A stretch of 64,000 nucleotides of DNA from Cadophora sp. MPI-SDFR-AT-0126 (GCA_020747065.1 JAGMVK010000009.1:1612001-1676000); one strand, 5' to 3'; shown: positions 33,617 to 46,512, numbered from the stretch's first letter. The notes: a model not told the origin generated them from the letters alone. Made by a program: numbers and translations.

Positions 33617-36014
33617 CTACTCTATATACAAATCCTTCAACTCCCTTTCGGCATGAATCCAGTGAGCCAATAGGATCCATCCAAGTTGAACCCGACGAGC
33701 GTATACTCCTCGCCACTCTATCAGCAGAACATTCACAATCGGCACGCTACCCCTCATTCTGTACTGCTGATGCATTGGATGGCCTGGATCCCGATAACAT
33801 CCACTTTCGCTTGTAGCCGTCGACTCTTTCTCGCAAAGCATGAGGTGGTGTAAGACATCTTCTGTGATAGCAACGACGATTTTCAAGCCATTATCATGTC
33901 GTGAAAGCATAGACAGGGAAATCCCTGCGAACTCATACTTGAGGTCTCGTTGAGTCTGGTGAGTTGAGATGTCTGGAGTGGACTGCTCTCCACATGCCCA
34001 GCTGTCACCGAGAAAACCGATCTGGTGAGAATGCTGATCTACTATCAAAATATTTGAATCATGCTCTTGGACACCAAAGAAAGCAGTTTGAGCTTTTGTG
34101 TATAGAACTCCAGGTCTTAGAATCAACATTTGAGGCCTCTTAAGCCTCTCAAGGTGCTGTGGACTGCTATCTTCCTCGAACACGGGCCGGCAAGTTTCCG
34201 TCCACCAAAAACCGTTGTGCAAAGGCCGGGCGTGAGCTACAGCATCTCTGCAGACAGAAAGAGATATGCCAGGTATGCATCCATGCTGACAGGCAATAGC
34301 CATTGTCATGCACCAAGAAGGGTCCCAAGAGTCCATTTTCCTGGTAGATAATTGCAGGGGAGCTTCTTCAACAGAGGCGGACATCGACCTCACGCACCAG
34401 ATAACCAAGGTCCCTACGAAGTGAAACTGTCGGAACGCCATTCGTGAGCCTCTGTAGCTTACCCATGACCAGCTAGGCAAGATGACTCCTGGATAAGGCG
34501 GGCGAAGCAAAGCTCCCTCACCGGCATGCCACAACATCGCTTGATCAAAATTGTCACGCGGCAATCCCCATATCATAACATCCCGCTTCCCCGGATAAAG
34601 GGCGTTGGCAATGCCGGTAAAGGCGTTGTAGATGTCCAGGTCTTTGCTGAGCGAGAGTCTGCTATACTTAACGAGATGGCGTTCTAAGTCCTTGTAGCGA
34701 GAACCAGCACCTCCCCTCAAGGAGATCAATTCGTGTCCATCGGGGGGACCGTCTTCTGATGAACCTCGCCATTCTTCTTGACGACAGCAATCTTCGTAAA
34801 ATAGATACTCTGAGCACGAGTATGATGCCTGCCTTGAGTAGAAGTACAATTTCCTACGCGCGAGCACTGCTTCTTGATATGTCCATCCTCGGGTATGCCA
34901 CACTGTGCGCTTGCTGTCATCGCCTTCAATGTGCACCTCTTGCCCAACGTATTGTCCCAGCAGGCAGTCTCTTTCCTGACGTGCAGGCCGTTTACAACTG
35001 ACACCAGATAATCCAAAGTCCATATGATCCCCGTGCGCCGCAATCAAGACAAGAGTCGCCGATGAGAAGATTGCGCCCATGGAATCAATCTGATACTGCA
35101 TATTTTCTGGGTCATCCTGTACAATGCAGAGACGGTCGGCCCACAGATATCGCTCATTCAAAGACACGCAGACCTGAATAGCGTCTTCTATCGTTGCCGG
35201 TAACTCGGAAGGCGGAAGTCCCCCAGGAAGCTTCAAAGATTCGATCGTCTTCCGAGTAGCCTGGAGTTTCAACGAGTCCTCTTTCTGGCCCCAAACATAA
35301 CTGAGCGCGACGAATCGCTGGTCTGGTACTCCATCTACAAGACATCTCTGGACTGTGTCAATGACGAGGAACCTGCTAGGAAGAGCTCCGGTAGGTTGAG
35401 GTCCACAGTCGTGGCCCTCTTCACACAACGCCATCTGACCTTTGACTATATCCCAGTCGATTGTTGCTCCTATGTTTGGCGGGACCGAGCCTAGGTAATC
35501 AGTTTTCATCTAGTAAGGATGAACGTACGTAGGACAGCCGCTTACCAGGGGAATCGTAAAGCCAGAGATCTGCAGTTACAAGAAGCCGACCATCTTCTCG
35601 ATTAAGATGGATATCGATATGCGCATAACCATCCCCGAGATAGGAAAAATAGATATGAGTATTTGCGTTTGAAGCATTCAAGTATCTGGAAAGAGACGAT
35701 ATATCACTCCAAGAGGATGTAGCTCGCCGTATGGCGCAACAGAACGGACACGAGGCGTCACTCAAGCCGGTCTGGAACCTCCACTGGCTCTCCGGACAAG
35801 GGTCTACACCATGCTTTATCTGGTGTCTCGGCCTCAGGTGCCGGCAAGAATCGCAAAGAGGATCGTCGAGATGGGCAGAAGCATCGCATTCGGGGCAGGT
35901 GGCGTGAAACAAGCGATGACTAGCGCCAGGAGGAGGAGTTTGCAGATGGTCTCGACGGAAATCCCATTCCCACATGGCGCATCTCAGGCAGGGGAGGCTA
36001 GAATTTGGTTCCAT
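33617..36014 (-). CDS. HET-domain (heterokaryon incompatibility) protein
   Basis: Exons 36014-35546 and 35490-33617 encode 780 residues. The GTAAGC donor joins the second in-frame AG (35491-35494), giving DSPGSVPPN; the nearer AG leads to a stop. The N-terminus has cysteine pairs (CLRC, CPEC, CDSC, CPFC) that look zinc-binding. The HET domain follows from about residue 215. Box 1 is RFVALSYVWG, box 2 is ATIEDAIQVC with RYLWADRLCI, and box 3 is TRGWTYQE. The C-terminal 350 residues are variable. In studied cases HET proteins trigger growth arrest or cell death on contact with a non-self partner; whether this one does is unknown. Confidence 0.92.
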
Positions 36015-36390
36015 GTATGATGGGCTATGCGGGTTTCACTACAAGTTGGGATGTCCAGAGACCGGTAGCTTTGTTTTGTGATATTGAGCAAGAACTCCCG
36101 CTGAAATTCACAGGCGACAAGAAACGCTTACAAGGAATTTGTCAATTTGGGGAAGGTATGTAAAGTGTGGTCTGATAAGTAGAGACATGAGAACTGTAGA
36201 AGCGCGCGCGTAGCACTCAGTCGTGGAGCGGAGCGCTAGGTGGAGAGGACGTTCTTCCCCTACAGCCCATAAGCGCCCTCGGAGGTTTCCTCGACCGTAG
36301 AGCCAGTCATTACGCGGAGACTGTTGCTAAGCCGGACGGCTTTGTATGTCAACACAAGGTATCGAGGATCTGATGCTCAAATATCATCTT
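36015..36390. other. Short intergenic region
   Basis: About 375 bp: the promoter of the HET gene and the 3' end of the next gene. Nothing else was recognised. Confidence 0.6.
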
Positions 36391-38515
36391 TCAAGCCATA
36401 TTAAGCCAAGCCTGGAGTGCACCAACACTCAGCGCAAAGCACGCCAGCATGAAACTCGAAATAGCAAACGCATCCTGAATACTACGTCCAGAATACCAGC
36501 ACAGAACTGCAACAATCGTAGCAGAAATTACAAATGTGAAGAATGATACAAGCAGAATCTTCTTCCAGTTCCAGCCTTCCACGAATTGTAAGCCCCAGCC
36601 AGGACTGACTCCTTTGACAGGGCACACTAGAAGTTTACCGCCGATCTTCTTCGGTATTTTGTCAAGACAGGGAGATCGTAGTGTAGCATCTTGGGGACAG
36701 CTGATATAGTGCATCAAAAGGTTCGTGCCGATGGGAGGTTTAAGATTGGTGCGCTCGTGGATGTAGGAAGTGTGTTCGTCCTCAGGTGGAACCACATGCA
36801 GTTCTCTGACGTCGATGAGTGACTTCTCGTACAAGTCGAAGTGAACGAAGTTGATTTGTTTGAGGGACCATAATGATAGGAATGACCACCACCGTTGTCT
36901 GAGTGAGAAATACATGTGCCGAAGGACATGGAACAGCTTTTGATCGGAGTCGACGTCATGAACCGAGAGTTGTCGGAGTCTTACGATTGAAGCACCAACT
37001 CCATCATTCATGCATACGAGCAAAAAGAGAGCTTCTGCCGATCTCTGCTCTCCAGGGTGGGACTGTTCACTGGGCTCTGAGCGAAGCTCGACTGATGGCA
37101 AGTCTGTTGCTCCTGATACCGGAAACTTCCCATAAAGAGTGTTGACAACATTTCTGATTGTCGCAGGAACCAACGTGAATCGTTGTCTGAAATTGATTCG
37201 CGAATTCTCGGGTCCAACGTGCTCACGTGGAGTGCTTTTGACTTGAGGAGCCTTGATTTGCAGTGATCTTTCGAAGTCCTTAGCGGCACCAGGCAGGAGC
37301 TCTTCATAATCATCGTACAGAGAAATCCCACATGACTGCTACCACTTTAGTATCCTTTGAACACTTCAGATTTCATTTAAGGAGGTCGCTTACGCAAGTC
37401 CAGGTCACTCGTTTCATACCCATCGGGACTGGTCGTCGAGGGATGACATCTGCAATCCGAAAAATCCAAGACGAGATGAGCGAAAATCGACATCGTGCCG
37501 AGGAATAATCTGAGGCATTCTCCATTGCTGGCGTCGGAATTTCTTCTCGAATATTCATTCTAAGCTCCTGAGTTGTCTTATTGACATTCGCCGAGATCGA
37601 GTTGGTTGCCGGATTAACAAACAGCTCCAGATTAATCTTCAAGTTCTTGAACGCACGAGATCTGATTATGAATGCTCTGAACTCCATAAGGTCTGTAACC
37701 TCTTCATCGAGGCCCTCGGCATCGGAATCGTCTGAAACCTCTCCCTTTGTCTTCATATCAGGCTTCTCTCCATTTGGATCAATCTCATTGCAGACAAGGT
37801 GAGCCGAGTTCCTTGCTAAATATGCCACAAATCGAGCAGCTTTTCGCTCCAGTGGTGAAGATGCATCTTTCTGGAGATCAGCCGAGAAGAGCTTCAATAG
37901 TCTCCGGAGATTCCTTTCAAACCTATGGATGGAATTTCTTGATATCCCTTCCATGCATAGTCGCTTTAGGTCCACGTCTTCGAGTATCAATGCCGCGAGG
38001 CGTTCACTCGCTCCCAGTGGACCGCCAATTGATGACTTGGAAGAGTCGCTCCCACCTGAGAATATGCTAGAAGATAGGGAGGCAAAGGATGAGGATATGG
38101 AAATGTTGCTATTGTTTCTGACAATCGGTCCTCGATTAGGTAGCATATCCAGATGCACATCGGCTTCATTTGCTGGTGCAGCTTCATCATCCAATGCCCC
38201 GACTGGACCGAATCTCTCCTTAGAGCCGGCTTCACTATTGATTTGAGTGCCCGACTGCGGTACAAGAGTCGCTGGGTTGGGAGAAGTCTTGGATTGTTCT
38301 GGAGAGATGGGCGGATTGACATTCCTTGGTGATGTTCGTGTGTTCGTAGCGGCCATTGTTCCCCTAGGTACATCCTGCTGATCCCCGTCGTAGTAACAAT
38401 AATCACAAAGTTCATGTGAACAATCTGTACACTCGAAGCTATACCAGGATGGATTGACCTCTGCTTCGCATTGGCAACACTTCCACCATCCTGACATGTT
38501 AGGAGGGGGCGACAT
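36391..38515 (-). CDS. Zinc-finger plus C-terminal membrane protein, uncharacterised
   Basis: Exons 38515-37394 and 37335-36391 give 688 residues. The N-terminal WWKCCQC-EAEVNPSWYSFECTDC-SHELCDYC stretch (residues about 10-41) holds four cysteine pairs and resembles a ZZ/RING-like treble-clef zinc finger. A Ser-rich disordered region to about 165 is followed by a helical region with an acidic segment (DDSDAEGLDEEVTD). After the intron come a second globular part and WGLQFVEGWNWKKI, leading into two hydrophobic helices (ILLVSFFTFVISATIVAVLCW; AISSFMLACFALSVGALQAWL). The GW-FVEGW-then-two-helix ending recurs in uncharacterised fungal proteins. Membrane anchoring with a cytosolic zinc finger is inferred; the function is unknown. 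Confidence 0.8.
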
Positions 38516-39956
38516 GGCGGCTGATCGAAGTGAGTTGAATTAATGTCTTCAAAAGAATGATAGATCGGAGGACCAAACGTGTTCAAATACAAGATTTACT
38601 TAGGAGCTCTTCCATTCAACATCAGTAGAAGAAGGATACAGCTGCTATGACGAATACAAGATCAGATTGGGGTTGAAGAGAGTGGCTGGTCAGCCTCACT
38701 ATTTACACCAATCAGGTGGCTGACAATTTCATTGGTAGATGCAGCCTCCTTTCCACTACTCGGTCAAGAAAGATGCGAGTCAAAAGACCAAATCTCTTCA
38801 TTCTGAGGAATCTCCAAAGAACAGGCGTCTTTCACTAAACTGTGCCTGTTGGGGCCACTGTTCTCGTCAAGAACGCCGCTCCACAGACTTTGCCATGTAT
38901 TAGGGACTACCCCTCCTGTACCTGTGCAGTCCATCATCATCCACTGGGCACTACCCAGGCAGATTCCAACAGGTAGGATACCCAAGGGTTTGTAGACCAA
39001 GTATTGGCGCGGCCTGCCTACAATCAAACTAACAACTCACATCTCTCAAAGTCGCCATTGCGTAGATGGGAACCAAGCTCTAGGCTGAAAGCCTGTCACA
39101 TACCGCACAGCTGCCTCATTTTTTCAGCATGCGTCTCCATGTTCCGCTATTCAACGGGAAACAAGCATGTGCGTCGTAAGTTTATTTACTCATTCGTTGC
39201 TGTAACTTTTCGCAACCGCACGAAAAATTTATGTTTACATTAAGTGAAGTCACCGCTGCATTTTAGAAGGCAATTGTCTTAGCTGTTGATTCCCCTACCG
39301 ACTTCATCGTAAGGGGAGAATAATAGTCAGTACGTAAACAACTGATCCCAAATCACAATTGAATGTAATTAAATAAAATCACTAGACCATAAAACATACA
39401 AATTACACTCATAGTTCTCTTTCATTAATACCCAGCGACTTTTAAGAACCTCGAAAGCGCTCACTCGCTCGCTCGCTACATGCATGCCCAACGCTCATCA
39501 TGGAATGCCTTTTCTTATCTTGCCTCATTGACTTGTACAGAAAAGTAATGCCCATCCGCTCTCAATACCTCCATCGCTTGCTCGATCGCTGGACTGACTG
39601 TCTATGCCGTGGGAAAAACAAGAAGAAGGACCGCTATCAACTCCATCCAGCTTAGGAAAAACCCGAAGCAAAAAAAGAGGTACTGAACGGAGACAAAGGT
39701 AGATCCCAGGCTTTCGCCGCTCAATGACATCCATCGTTGCAGAATTCAGATCCGCCCTCTCATCAAATATGTACCCCTCATCACCCTCCATGTAAAACCT
39801 CGCATACATTTCATTCCTCCCATATGAATCATGCATGCATCATGCCCAACCATCCCTCATAAACACGACCCTCGGCACTGGAAAAGTCGGCAAATTAAAA
39901 GCAAACCGAATGGGTATCGAACCGAAATATCTTCAAACAGTATAGCAAACATACAA
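38516..39956. other. Intergenic region, 1.4 kb
   Basis: It holds the promoter of the zinc-finger/membrane gene and the 3' flank of the next minus-strand gene. An 87-codon minus frame at 38764-39027 has no recognisable family and is not supported. Confidence 0.5.
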
Positions 39957-42575
39957 TCAAATACGGTCTCCAAAGCTATATTCATCGAAGTCCTTGATCG
40001 TGTAACCACCCTTCTGTGGCGGAATGACATAGTCGTTCTTCGGACCAACGCGGTGGCCGTACTCCCGACGGTCGTCTCTCTCCATGTATTCTCTGCTCTC
40101 CTCGCGTATTGGCCACTCGTCTAGCTTCTCGATGCCGGGTGCATAGCCGCTGTAGCTGATTGCTTCGGGCTCCTTGCGAGTGTTGCTGCGGCGTCCAGAG
40201 GATTTGGTGGAGATGCTGGCATTGATGAGTGTTGGGGAGCGCATCGTGGAGGAGCCAGCGTCGCTGGATGCAGCAGACGGAGCTGAAGATCTGACGGATT
40301 GGGAATGTTGACCTCGGCGGGAAATCATGACTGGGGCCTCGGGTTGCCATGTATCACGGACAGTCCAGCAGTGGGAACCGATGTGACTTGCCTCCTGGAC
40401 ATTCTGGTTCGCTCCCTTCCATGGTGGTGTGCCTCGGAGACGAGGATTAAGGTGATACGAGACATCACTTGTGTAGCGAAGGTTGGGGGTGTCGACGGAG
40501 ACCGAAGCCAGGGTTTGAAGGATTCCATAGATCAGAACCCATCTACCACGACGAGCTGCGTACGGATCGACATCGCCGGCTCGATCTCCCTTCTCAAACC
40601 TGACGAAAGCATCAACCAGATCATTGTTGACGAAGTCGGATCCAAGTAGGTAGATGTTGGTTGACTCGGTATATGCCAAAGCAGCCTTCCGCTCGGCCAT
40701 CTTGTCCTCAGCAGGCCTATGAGACTTCTTGTTAGATTTGAACAGATTCTCCTTCGATTCAGTCCGAGCTGGCTGGGACTCTGGGACTAGTGGGTATGGG
40801 TGGGGAATGTGTGGGAATTTGTGACGGTTGTCAAATGCGACAAGAATATCGGTGAAAGGCAGGTCTTGGGAATCAGCATCGAAGCCTCTGTTGGTAGGAT
40901 GAATGATATTCCATTTCCGACCACTTCTCTCCTCTGAACAATCCCAAGCGACATCTCGATTGACCAAGTAGTCGTAGAGCGATCCGAAATCCTTCTGCAA
41001 CTTTTGTGCCAGACCTCTAGTGAGCCATTGTTCATGTCCCTCGGGTTGAGTTGGCGGCCAAGACTCGTAAGTGCTCTGGTAATGCTGTAAAAAGAACTTG
41101 CGTAGTCGCTCAAAGGCAGCTCGAGCAGGAGGAGGCTGAGAACTCATCATGGGCCACATATCGCCGAAGTCGAAGTCCACAAAGCGGTTTTCGCAGTTGT
41201 TGATCCGGACTTGAACCTCCAGACTCGCTCGTTCAAGAAGCGCTCTTGTAATAGGAGTGACATATCGGAAATCAGGAGCACTCTCGAGCCGGTGATACAT
41301 CCCAGCACTGTGTACATATGCCTCCTTCCATCCCTCCTCCCAGCGAACAGAAGAACTCTCACTCCATGCAAGCAGAGCAGCAGCAGCAGATGGGTTCTCT
41401 CGTACATCATCAATTCCCTTGTTGACAATATAATCGATAATCATACCAGCTGCATCAATCTCGTCTGGCATGTAGACCTCAAGACGGTCATGTAGATCGC
41501 TTAGAGCTTGATAGAGATTTAGTCCAACCAAGGAAGTTTGATACAGCAGAGCGAATACATTCCGAGTGGTGACTTGATGTCGAATGGTCTCGGTCTTGGA
41601 CTGATTCATTGGAGCTGGGAAGTAGATTTCATAGGAGATTTGACCATCAAATCCACCGGAGATGCTGCCTTCTGATGTTGGAGGTGTTGGATGACGTTGC
41701 CGGCCTCCTTGAGCCATATGAAGAGGTCGCACACCAGGAGAGCTGATTGGAGAAGGTGGCATGCTGAAATTGCTTCCCTCGTCAATTGAACCCTCACGGA
41801 GTAAAGTGATGAGAAATCGGGACTCGGTCTGTTCGATAACATGGGAGGACAATCTGAACGAAGGTGGCGGCCTGGAGGCATGGTGAGTGTCGTGGCCGAA
41901 GAAGATGAGAGTATCTCCATTGGGATCCCAAAGCTCTGGATCTTTTCGAAGCTTGTTCCATGGCATCGGAGGTCGTCCATTGCCCATCCATCGCTTCAGC
42001 TGAGGTCCTTGGGGAATTGCAGGAAGCTTGCCAGCTGGTGGACCAGAGCGTAAGTATTCTGGCTCACTGTACTGTTGTCCTCGATTTCTTGGGACCGCAG
42101 GAGTGATATAATCGCCCGTGTCCAGCTCAGAAAAATCATGACGATAAGTTGCGGCAGTGGTCGGTCTGTCAGTTTCATGCTCTTCTGTCTTTTTCTTCTT
42201 CTTGTTTCCAAAAGTAAGAACCCCTCGAATCTTCTCACTTTGCTTGTCCATCTTGGTCCTGAATGACGACTTCTCAATCCCGGACACATCAATGACGGGA
42301 ACCTGCGGTTTCCGGACCCGCGCATATGCAAGATCATCGGAGCCGCCGGAAGCATTTGTTCTGATGGTAGAGATCTCATTGTTCTGGCTTCTGAAAGGAA
42401 CGTCTATCAGGTACTGGGGCTGCCGGCCTTGTGGCATAGGAAAGTCGCCAATTGACAGAGCCTTGTCGGAGGGTTGTTTGTCGGACTCTCCATCGTTGCT
42501 CACTGCGCCGCCTGCCTCCCGCTCAGTCTTGATTTTTGTTTTCTCCTTGCGCACGTATGCGCTCCTGCCAGACAT
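39957..42575 (-). CDS. Large conserved fungal protein (possibly DUF8004), 872 aa
   Basis: An uninterrupted frame from ATG 42575 to the stop at 39957. The N-terminal 170 residues are charged and disordered with a KKKKK run. A long folded region follows, with LIFFGHDTH, ISYEIYFPAP, RNVFALLYQTSLVGLNLYQAL and DMWPMMSS. The middle has EGHEQWLTRGLAQKLQKDFGSLYDYLVNRD. After it comes RRGRWVLIYGILQTLASVSVDTPNLRY, a typical closing block of a large Pezizomycotina-specific family I associate with DUF8004. The tail is Ser/Arg-rich and disordered. No catalytic motif, membrane segment or signal peptide is seen. The function is not known. Confidence 0.8.
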   Translation of the reverse strand: MSGRSAYVRKEKTKIKTEREAGGAVSNDGESDKQPSDKALSIGDFPMPQGRQPQYLIDVPFRSQNNEISTIRTNASGGSDDLAYARVRKPQVPVIDVSGIEKSSFRTKMDKQSEKIRGVLTFGNKKKKKTEEHETDRPTTAATYRHDFSELDTGDYITPAVPRNRGQQYSEPEYLRSGPPAGKLPAIPQGPQLKRWMGNGRPPMPWNKLRKDPELWDPNGDTLIFFGHDTHHASRPPPSFRLSSHVIEQTESRFLITLLREGSIDEGSNFSMPPSPISSPGVRPLHMAQGGRQRHPTPPTSEGSISGGFDGQISYEIYFPAPMNQSKTETIRHQVTTRNVFALLYQTSLVGLNLYQALSDLHDRLEVYMPDEIDAAGMIIDYIVNKGIDDVRENPSAAAALLAWSESSSVRWEEGWKEAYVHSAGMYHRLESAPDFRYVTPITRALLERASLEVQVRINNCENRFVDFDFGDMWPMMSSQPPPARAAFERLRKFFLQHYQSTYESWPPTQPEGHEQWLTRGLAQKLQKDFGSLYDYLVNRDVAWDCSEERSGRKWNIIHPTNRGFDADSQDLPFTDILVAFDNRHKFPHIPHPYPLVPESQPARTESKENLFKSNKKSHRPAEDKMAERKAALAYTESTNIYLLGSDFVNNDLVDAFVRFEKGDRAGDVDPYAARRGRWVLIYGILQTLASVSVDTPNLRYTSDVSYHLNPRLRGTPPWKGANQNVQEASHIGSHCWTVRDTWQPEAPVMISRRGQHSQSVRSSAPSAASSDAGSSTMRSPTLINASISTKSSGRRSNTRKEPEAISYSGYAPGIEKLDEWPIREESREYMERDDRREYGHRVGPKNDYVIPPQKGGYTIKDFDEYSFGDRI

Positions 42576-44124
42576 TTTGGTGGAGTGTTAGTGACCTTAG
42601 AGATCAAACATGTGTTGTAGGGAAGGCGCTGCTCGAGGGGTGATGTGATAATGTCGACCTGGAAAGCAGGACCCTTTCGAGATCTTGAAAGTTCGAATGC
42701 GCCGGGCCGGATAACAGTTCTTTTGATGCAAGTGCAAGCAAATCCAGTACACAGTGGTCTGGTATTGTTTTTGAAGAGAAGGGAGATCAACCGGACTTGT
42801 CGAAAGGTGTTTTGTTTGTAGGTTAGAAACGACCGTGGGGCAGACTCGAGTCGTACGGCTGCGGTTCTCTTGACGAGGCTGCGTTGTTACGAGTTCAGCT
42901 TCGAGCAAGAAACAAAAGTTAGCCGACGTTTATTCGAGCCACAATAGCAATAGCAGACAATGTTTCACATAAGGAGAATACACAAACCTCGAGCAATAGG
43001 GGAGATGCACAGCTTATGCCAAGCAAGTTGTGGTTGTAACGGTTATGGCGGTAGAAAAAGAAGAGGGTACGTTTCGCGGGATGAGATAGGATGGAATGGA
43101 GGGGTGACGGTCAGGCCAAGAGACGGCTGAGCTAGAGCAAGAGAGGAAGGGCAAGAATTGCTTTTTTTTTAAAAATGAGAGAATTGAGGATTTAGCTATT
43201 GTCGTTTTTCCAAATATCATGTAGGCGTCAAGTGAAGGCGGTTTTTGAAGGGAAGGGTAAAGTACGGACAAAAAGGATAGAAGAGGTTTGGGTTTGACTG
43301 GAGAAGATACTTACTTTCATGGGGAAACGCAGAACAAGGGCAGGACTGGACACGACAGGGTAAGACAGTCCAGGGCATATTTTCCCACGCGGTCTTCGGT
43401 TCTGGCTGCACAGTAACAACAGCAGCAGTCAGCCTGTGAAAGCGAAGCAATGCAAAGTAAAGTATCCAGGACAGGGACCAGGCTGTAGTCGGATTGGCAG
43501 ATCCGCGATATGGTGGAGTACAGTCCTGTACTTGTGCTAGACTCGGTGATCAAGCCCGGGAGGGAAGTAAGCAATTATTCGCTGGAGGGTCCGCCCTGTT
43601 TGGTGGGCCAGGCCACTTCAATTCGAGCCACACCAATCGAGACCTCATCGCCAGCGTCGAGATCCGCTGTCACTCGAGCGAGTCCAGCCTGTGATATCCT
43701 CCGGAACTTGCAGGCCAGGCTAGATGTGACGAAGGTACAGTACGAAAGGTACCACCAACCAGCATGCCACCAGTCCTACCGCATCACCGAACACCGCTGA
43801 TCCGATACCAAGCTGACGGTACTGCCAGCGAGACAGAAAAACACAAGCTAGAGCTGAAGAGAACAGATATAGACACAGTTGATCCAAAATGCATTCAGGA
43901 CCTTCCACCCCCATCTCTAGAATCGATGCCTCCGTATGTATCAACGCCCTCACTTCGCCTGATGCGGACTGGACTTGGAGATTGGAGATAAAGTTGGGGG
44001 TCAATTTCTGACCAGAGTCTCAGTCATCCGTCTCACTCCAACCCTAATCCAAAGCCAAAGCCAAAGCCACACCGGCAACCAGCCCGGATGTGCAGTAGCA
44101 TAGCGAGCAAGCGAGCGGCTTCAA

Positions 44125-44160
44125 GGGGAGGGGTGGAGGGGGAGGTGGAGGGGGAGGGGA
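44125..44160 (+). other. G-quadruplex-forming G-rich tract
   Basis: Five or more runs of four to five G are separated by 1-7 nt of A/T/G within 36 bp, well beyond the G3+N1-7 rule. Confidence 0.7.
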
Positions 44161-44669
44161 CAGAAGGGGACAAGTGAAGCATCAGCACTGTACAAGTGGA
44201 TTCGCTTACACCCAAGAAGCGTGGCATGGGCATGGGTATGGCCTGGCATGGCATGGCGGCGAGAGATAAGGGTGCAGACTGGACGTATGATATCGTTTTT
44301 ACTCATCGGCCGACATGCTTGGAGTTTGAGAGAAGAGAAAAGGGGCCTCACTGCGGTACTGTACGGAGGTACAGGCATGGTACGGAATTGTTTGATTAAA
44401 CAGAAGCGGGCCTGGCTAGGACCAGTTCATGCAAACAATGCAACCATGTTTCCCACATGGCTTTACAACAGTGCTCATGTACGCGAGAGGACACAAAAGA
44501 GACGGCGAGATATTAATATTATTTACCAGGTATGGATCCTGGATTATGTGTTCCGTTTCTACTGTACAGTAAGGCAGGGCAGGGCAAGGCCATCAACTTC
44601 CAGGGTCCTCTTGTCTGTGCATCCACCTAGCATCGCATCGCATCTCATCTGGTTCCACATCTGCGAATC

Positions 44670-44688
44670 CACACACACACACACACAC
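44670..44688. repeat. CA dinucleotide microsatellite
   Basis: About nine uninterrupted CA units. Confidence 0.85.
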
Positions 44689-46449
44689 CCATCATCTTTC
44701 TGTGCCTGTCTATCCATCCCGGAAGCAAACCCGGGATGGAAGCATCTCCAGCCTTGAACAGGAAGGTCTACCAAGCATGTGCTCATCCAGGTACCCAACA
44801 GAAAAGTCAACATCGCCTTCCCTCCTCGCTTCTATTTTCCGCATCGGGGGAACGACAAACGACTTTGCGAACCCGGGGGACATCGCGTCGAAGTTAAATC
44901 TCTAATAAGCTTTCGAGAAGAAACGAGTCCAACGTTTTGAAATAGCAGCCGGTAAATATGATAGCTTCAGTAGCTTCAAGCCTCCTGTCCCTCGTTTCCG
45001 AGGCAATCTGATAAACTGACTTCGGTCCGCTCCATACCGTTCCCTTCCATACGTAAGCCTCGGACTCCCTAACCCATTCAAAGTCTACCTTTTAAGCCTC
45101 CTCCATTAACCTGCTACTTATCCATTCCGTCCATTATCAGAAACAAACTAACGGCTCTCTCGAAGTCTAGATCTCGAATTTTCGATCTCTCTACTTCCCA
45201 GGTGAAACTTTGCACATTCGTCAAGCCTCAACTTCAAGCCCACCCGTCATCGCCTCTCCTCCTTATCAATCCTCAAACAACACATACCGTTGATATCTCC
45301 CCTCTCCCTCTTTATCTCTCTGCCGTACCTACCGTTTCTCCTATCCCGCCCACATTTATTTCTCCTGCATGTCAACCTGCAAGGTCCACATTTCCACCAG
45401 GTCCAGGACAAGCAAAGTCCATCACGGCATGAAGCGATGTCGCATTCCGCTCATTCTGGCTGCAGCTTACGGGTTGGACAGCCTGAAAGCTGCCTAGACA
45501 TCGAAATGATGCAACGCAACCCAAGGTCTGCCATGTCCCAAACGAAGAAAAGGCCCAGGAACGCCTTTTCTGTAGTAGTGGGGCCGAGGGCATAGAGTAC
45601 AATTTCAATTTCCTGTACCTGTTTACAGATCTGGCAGTGAAGGATATGCGGAGACAGGCTCCGTCAAATCCCTCACTCATGGTACGTACAGGCCGTTTCG
45701 GCTCTACTTTCCTTCCCCCTCCAAATATCCAAGCGATGACCTTCACATATAAGTTTCAAGAACATTTCCTTTCAATCCAATCCAATCCAACACAACACAC
45801 ACAAAAATAAAAACAAACATTCAAGATCAGCGCCGCACCTCACAGACCTCGGTATCCCGAGCCAGTGGCACAGCCAGGCACAGAAAGTCAGTGCGGGCTT
45901 TCTCCTGCTGTTCCCCCACCCTGCCAGCCGTTGTGTCTTAGTTCTGGTGTTGATAACGGAAGTACCCCCTTATTCGTAGCGGTGCGCCGGCGCCTGTAAT
46001 CGCCTGCCCTACGGCGAGATTGGTCTGTAATTCGGATGATGAAAGGCGAGATGTGTTTCGGATAGGGGAGCGGCCGCACGTGTAATTTTGCCATATTGAG
46101 CAGGTCTAAGACATCTTGATCTTGTTCCAATCCTCCATCGAAATTCTGAACTCTCCAAATTTCGACATGTCTGCGTATTTCGAAAATATCTCCCACAAAA
46201 ACACCCCATCTGCCCGATCTACCAAAATAGAGTTTCAGGCACTTTTGCACTGACTTTCGTACCTTTCCTCCTTTCCTGCTATTTCCCTAGCCGGTTAAAT
46301 GTCCCTGGCTTTCATTAGTGCTGTATCGCAAGGAGGGGAAAAAAAAGTCAGAATAGCGGAGCTCTCATGGATGAGCGAGAATAAAAACGTGGTAATGTCT
46401 CCGAATGTTCCGAGGGAATAATCACACAAGTTTTTAAACTTTCTTTTAT

Positions 46450-46512
46450 GGGGGAAAAAGAAGGAGGAAAGAAGGAGGAAAGAAGGGGAGGGGACGGGGA
46501 GGAGAGGAGAGA
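46450..46512 (+). repeat. Polypurine tract
   Basis: 45 consecutive purines (46450-46494) built from GAAGGAGGAAA-like units are followed, after one C, by 17 more. Such tracts can form triplex DNA. Confidence 0.75.
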
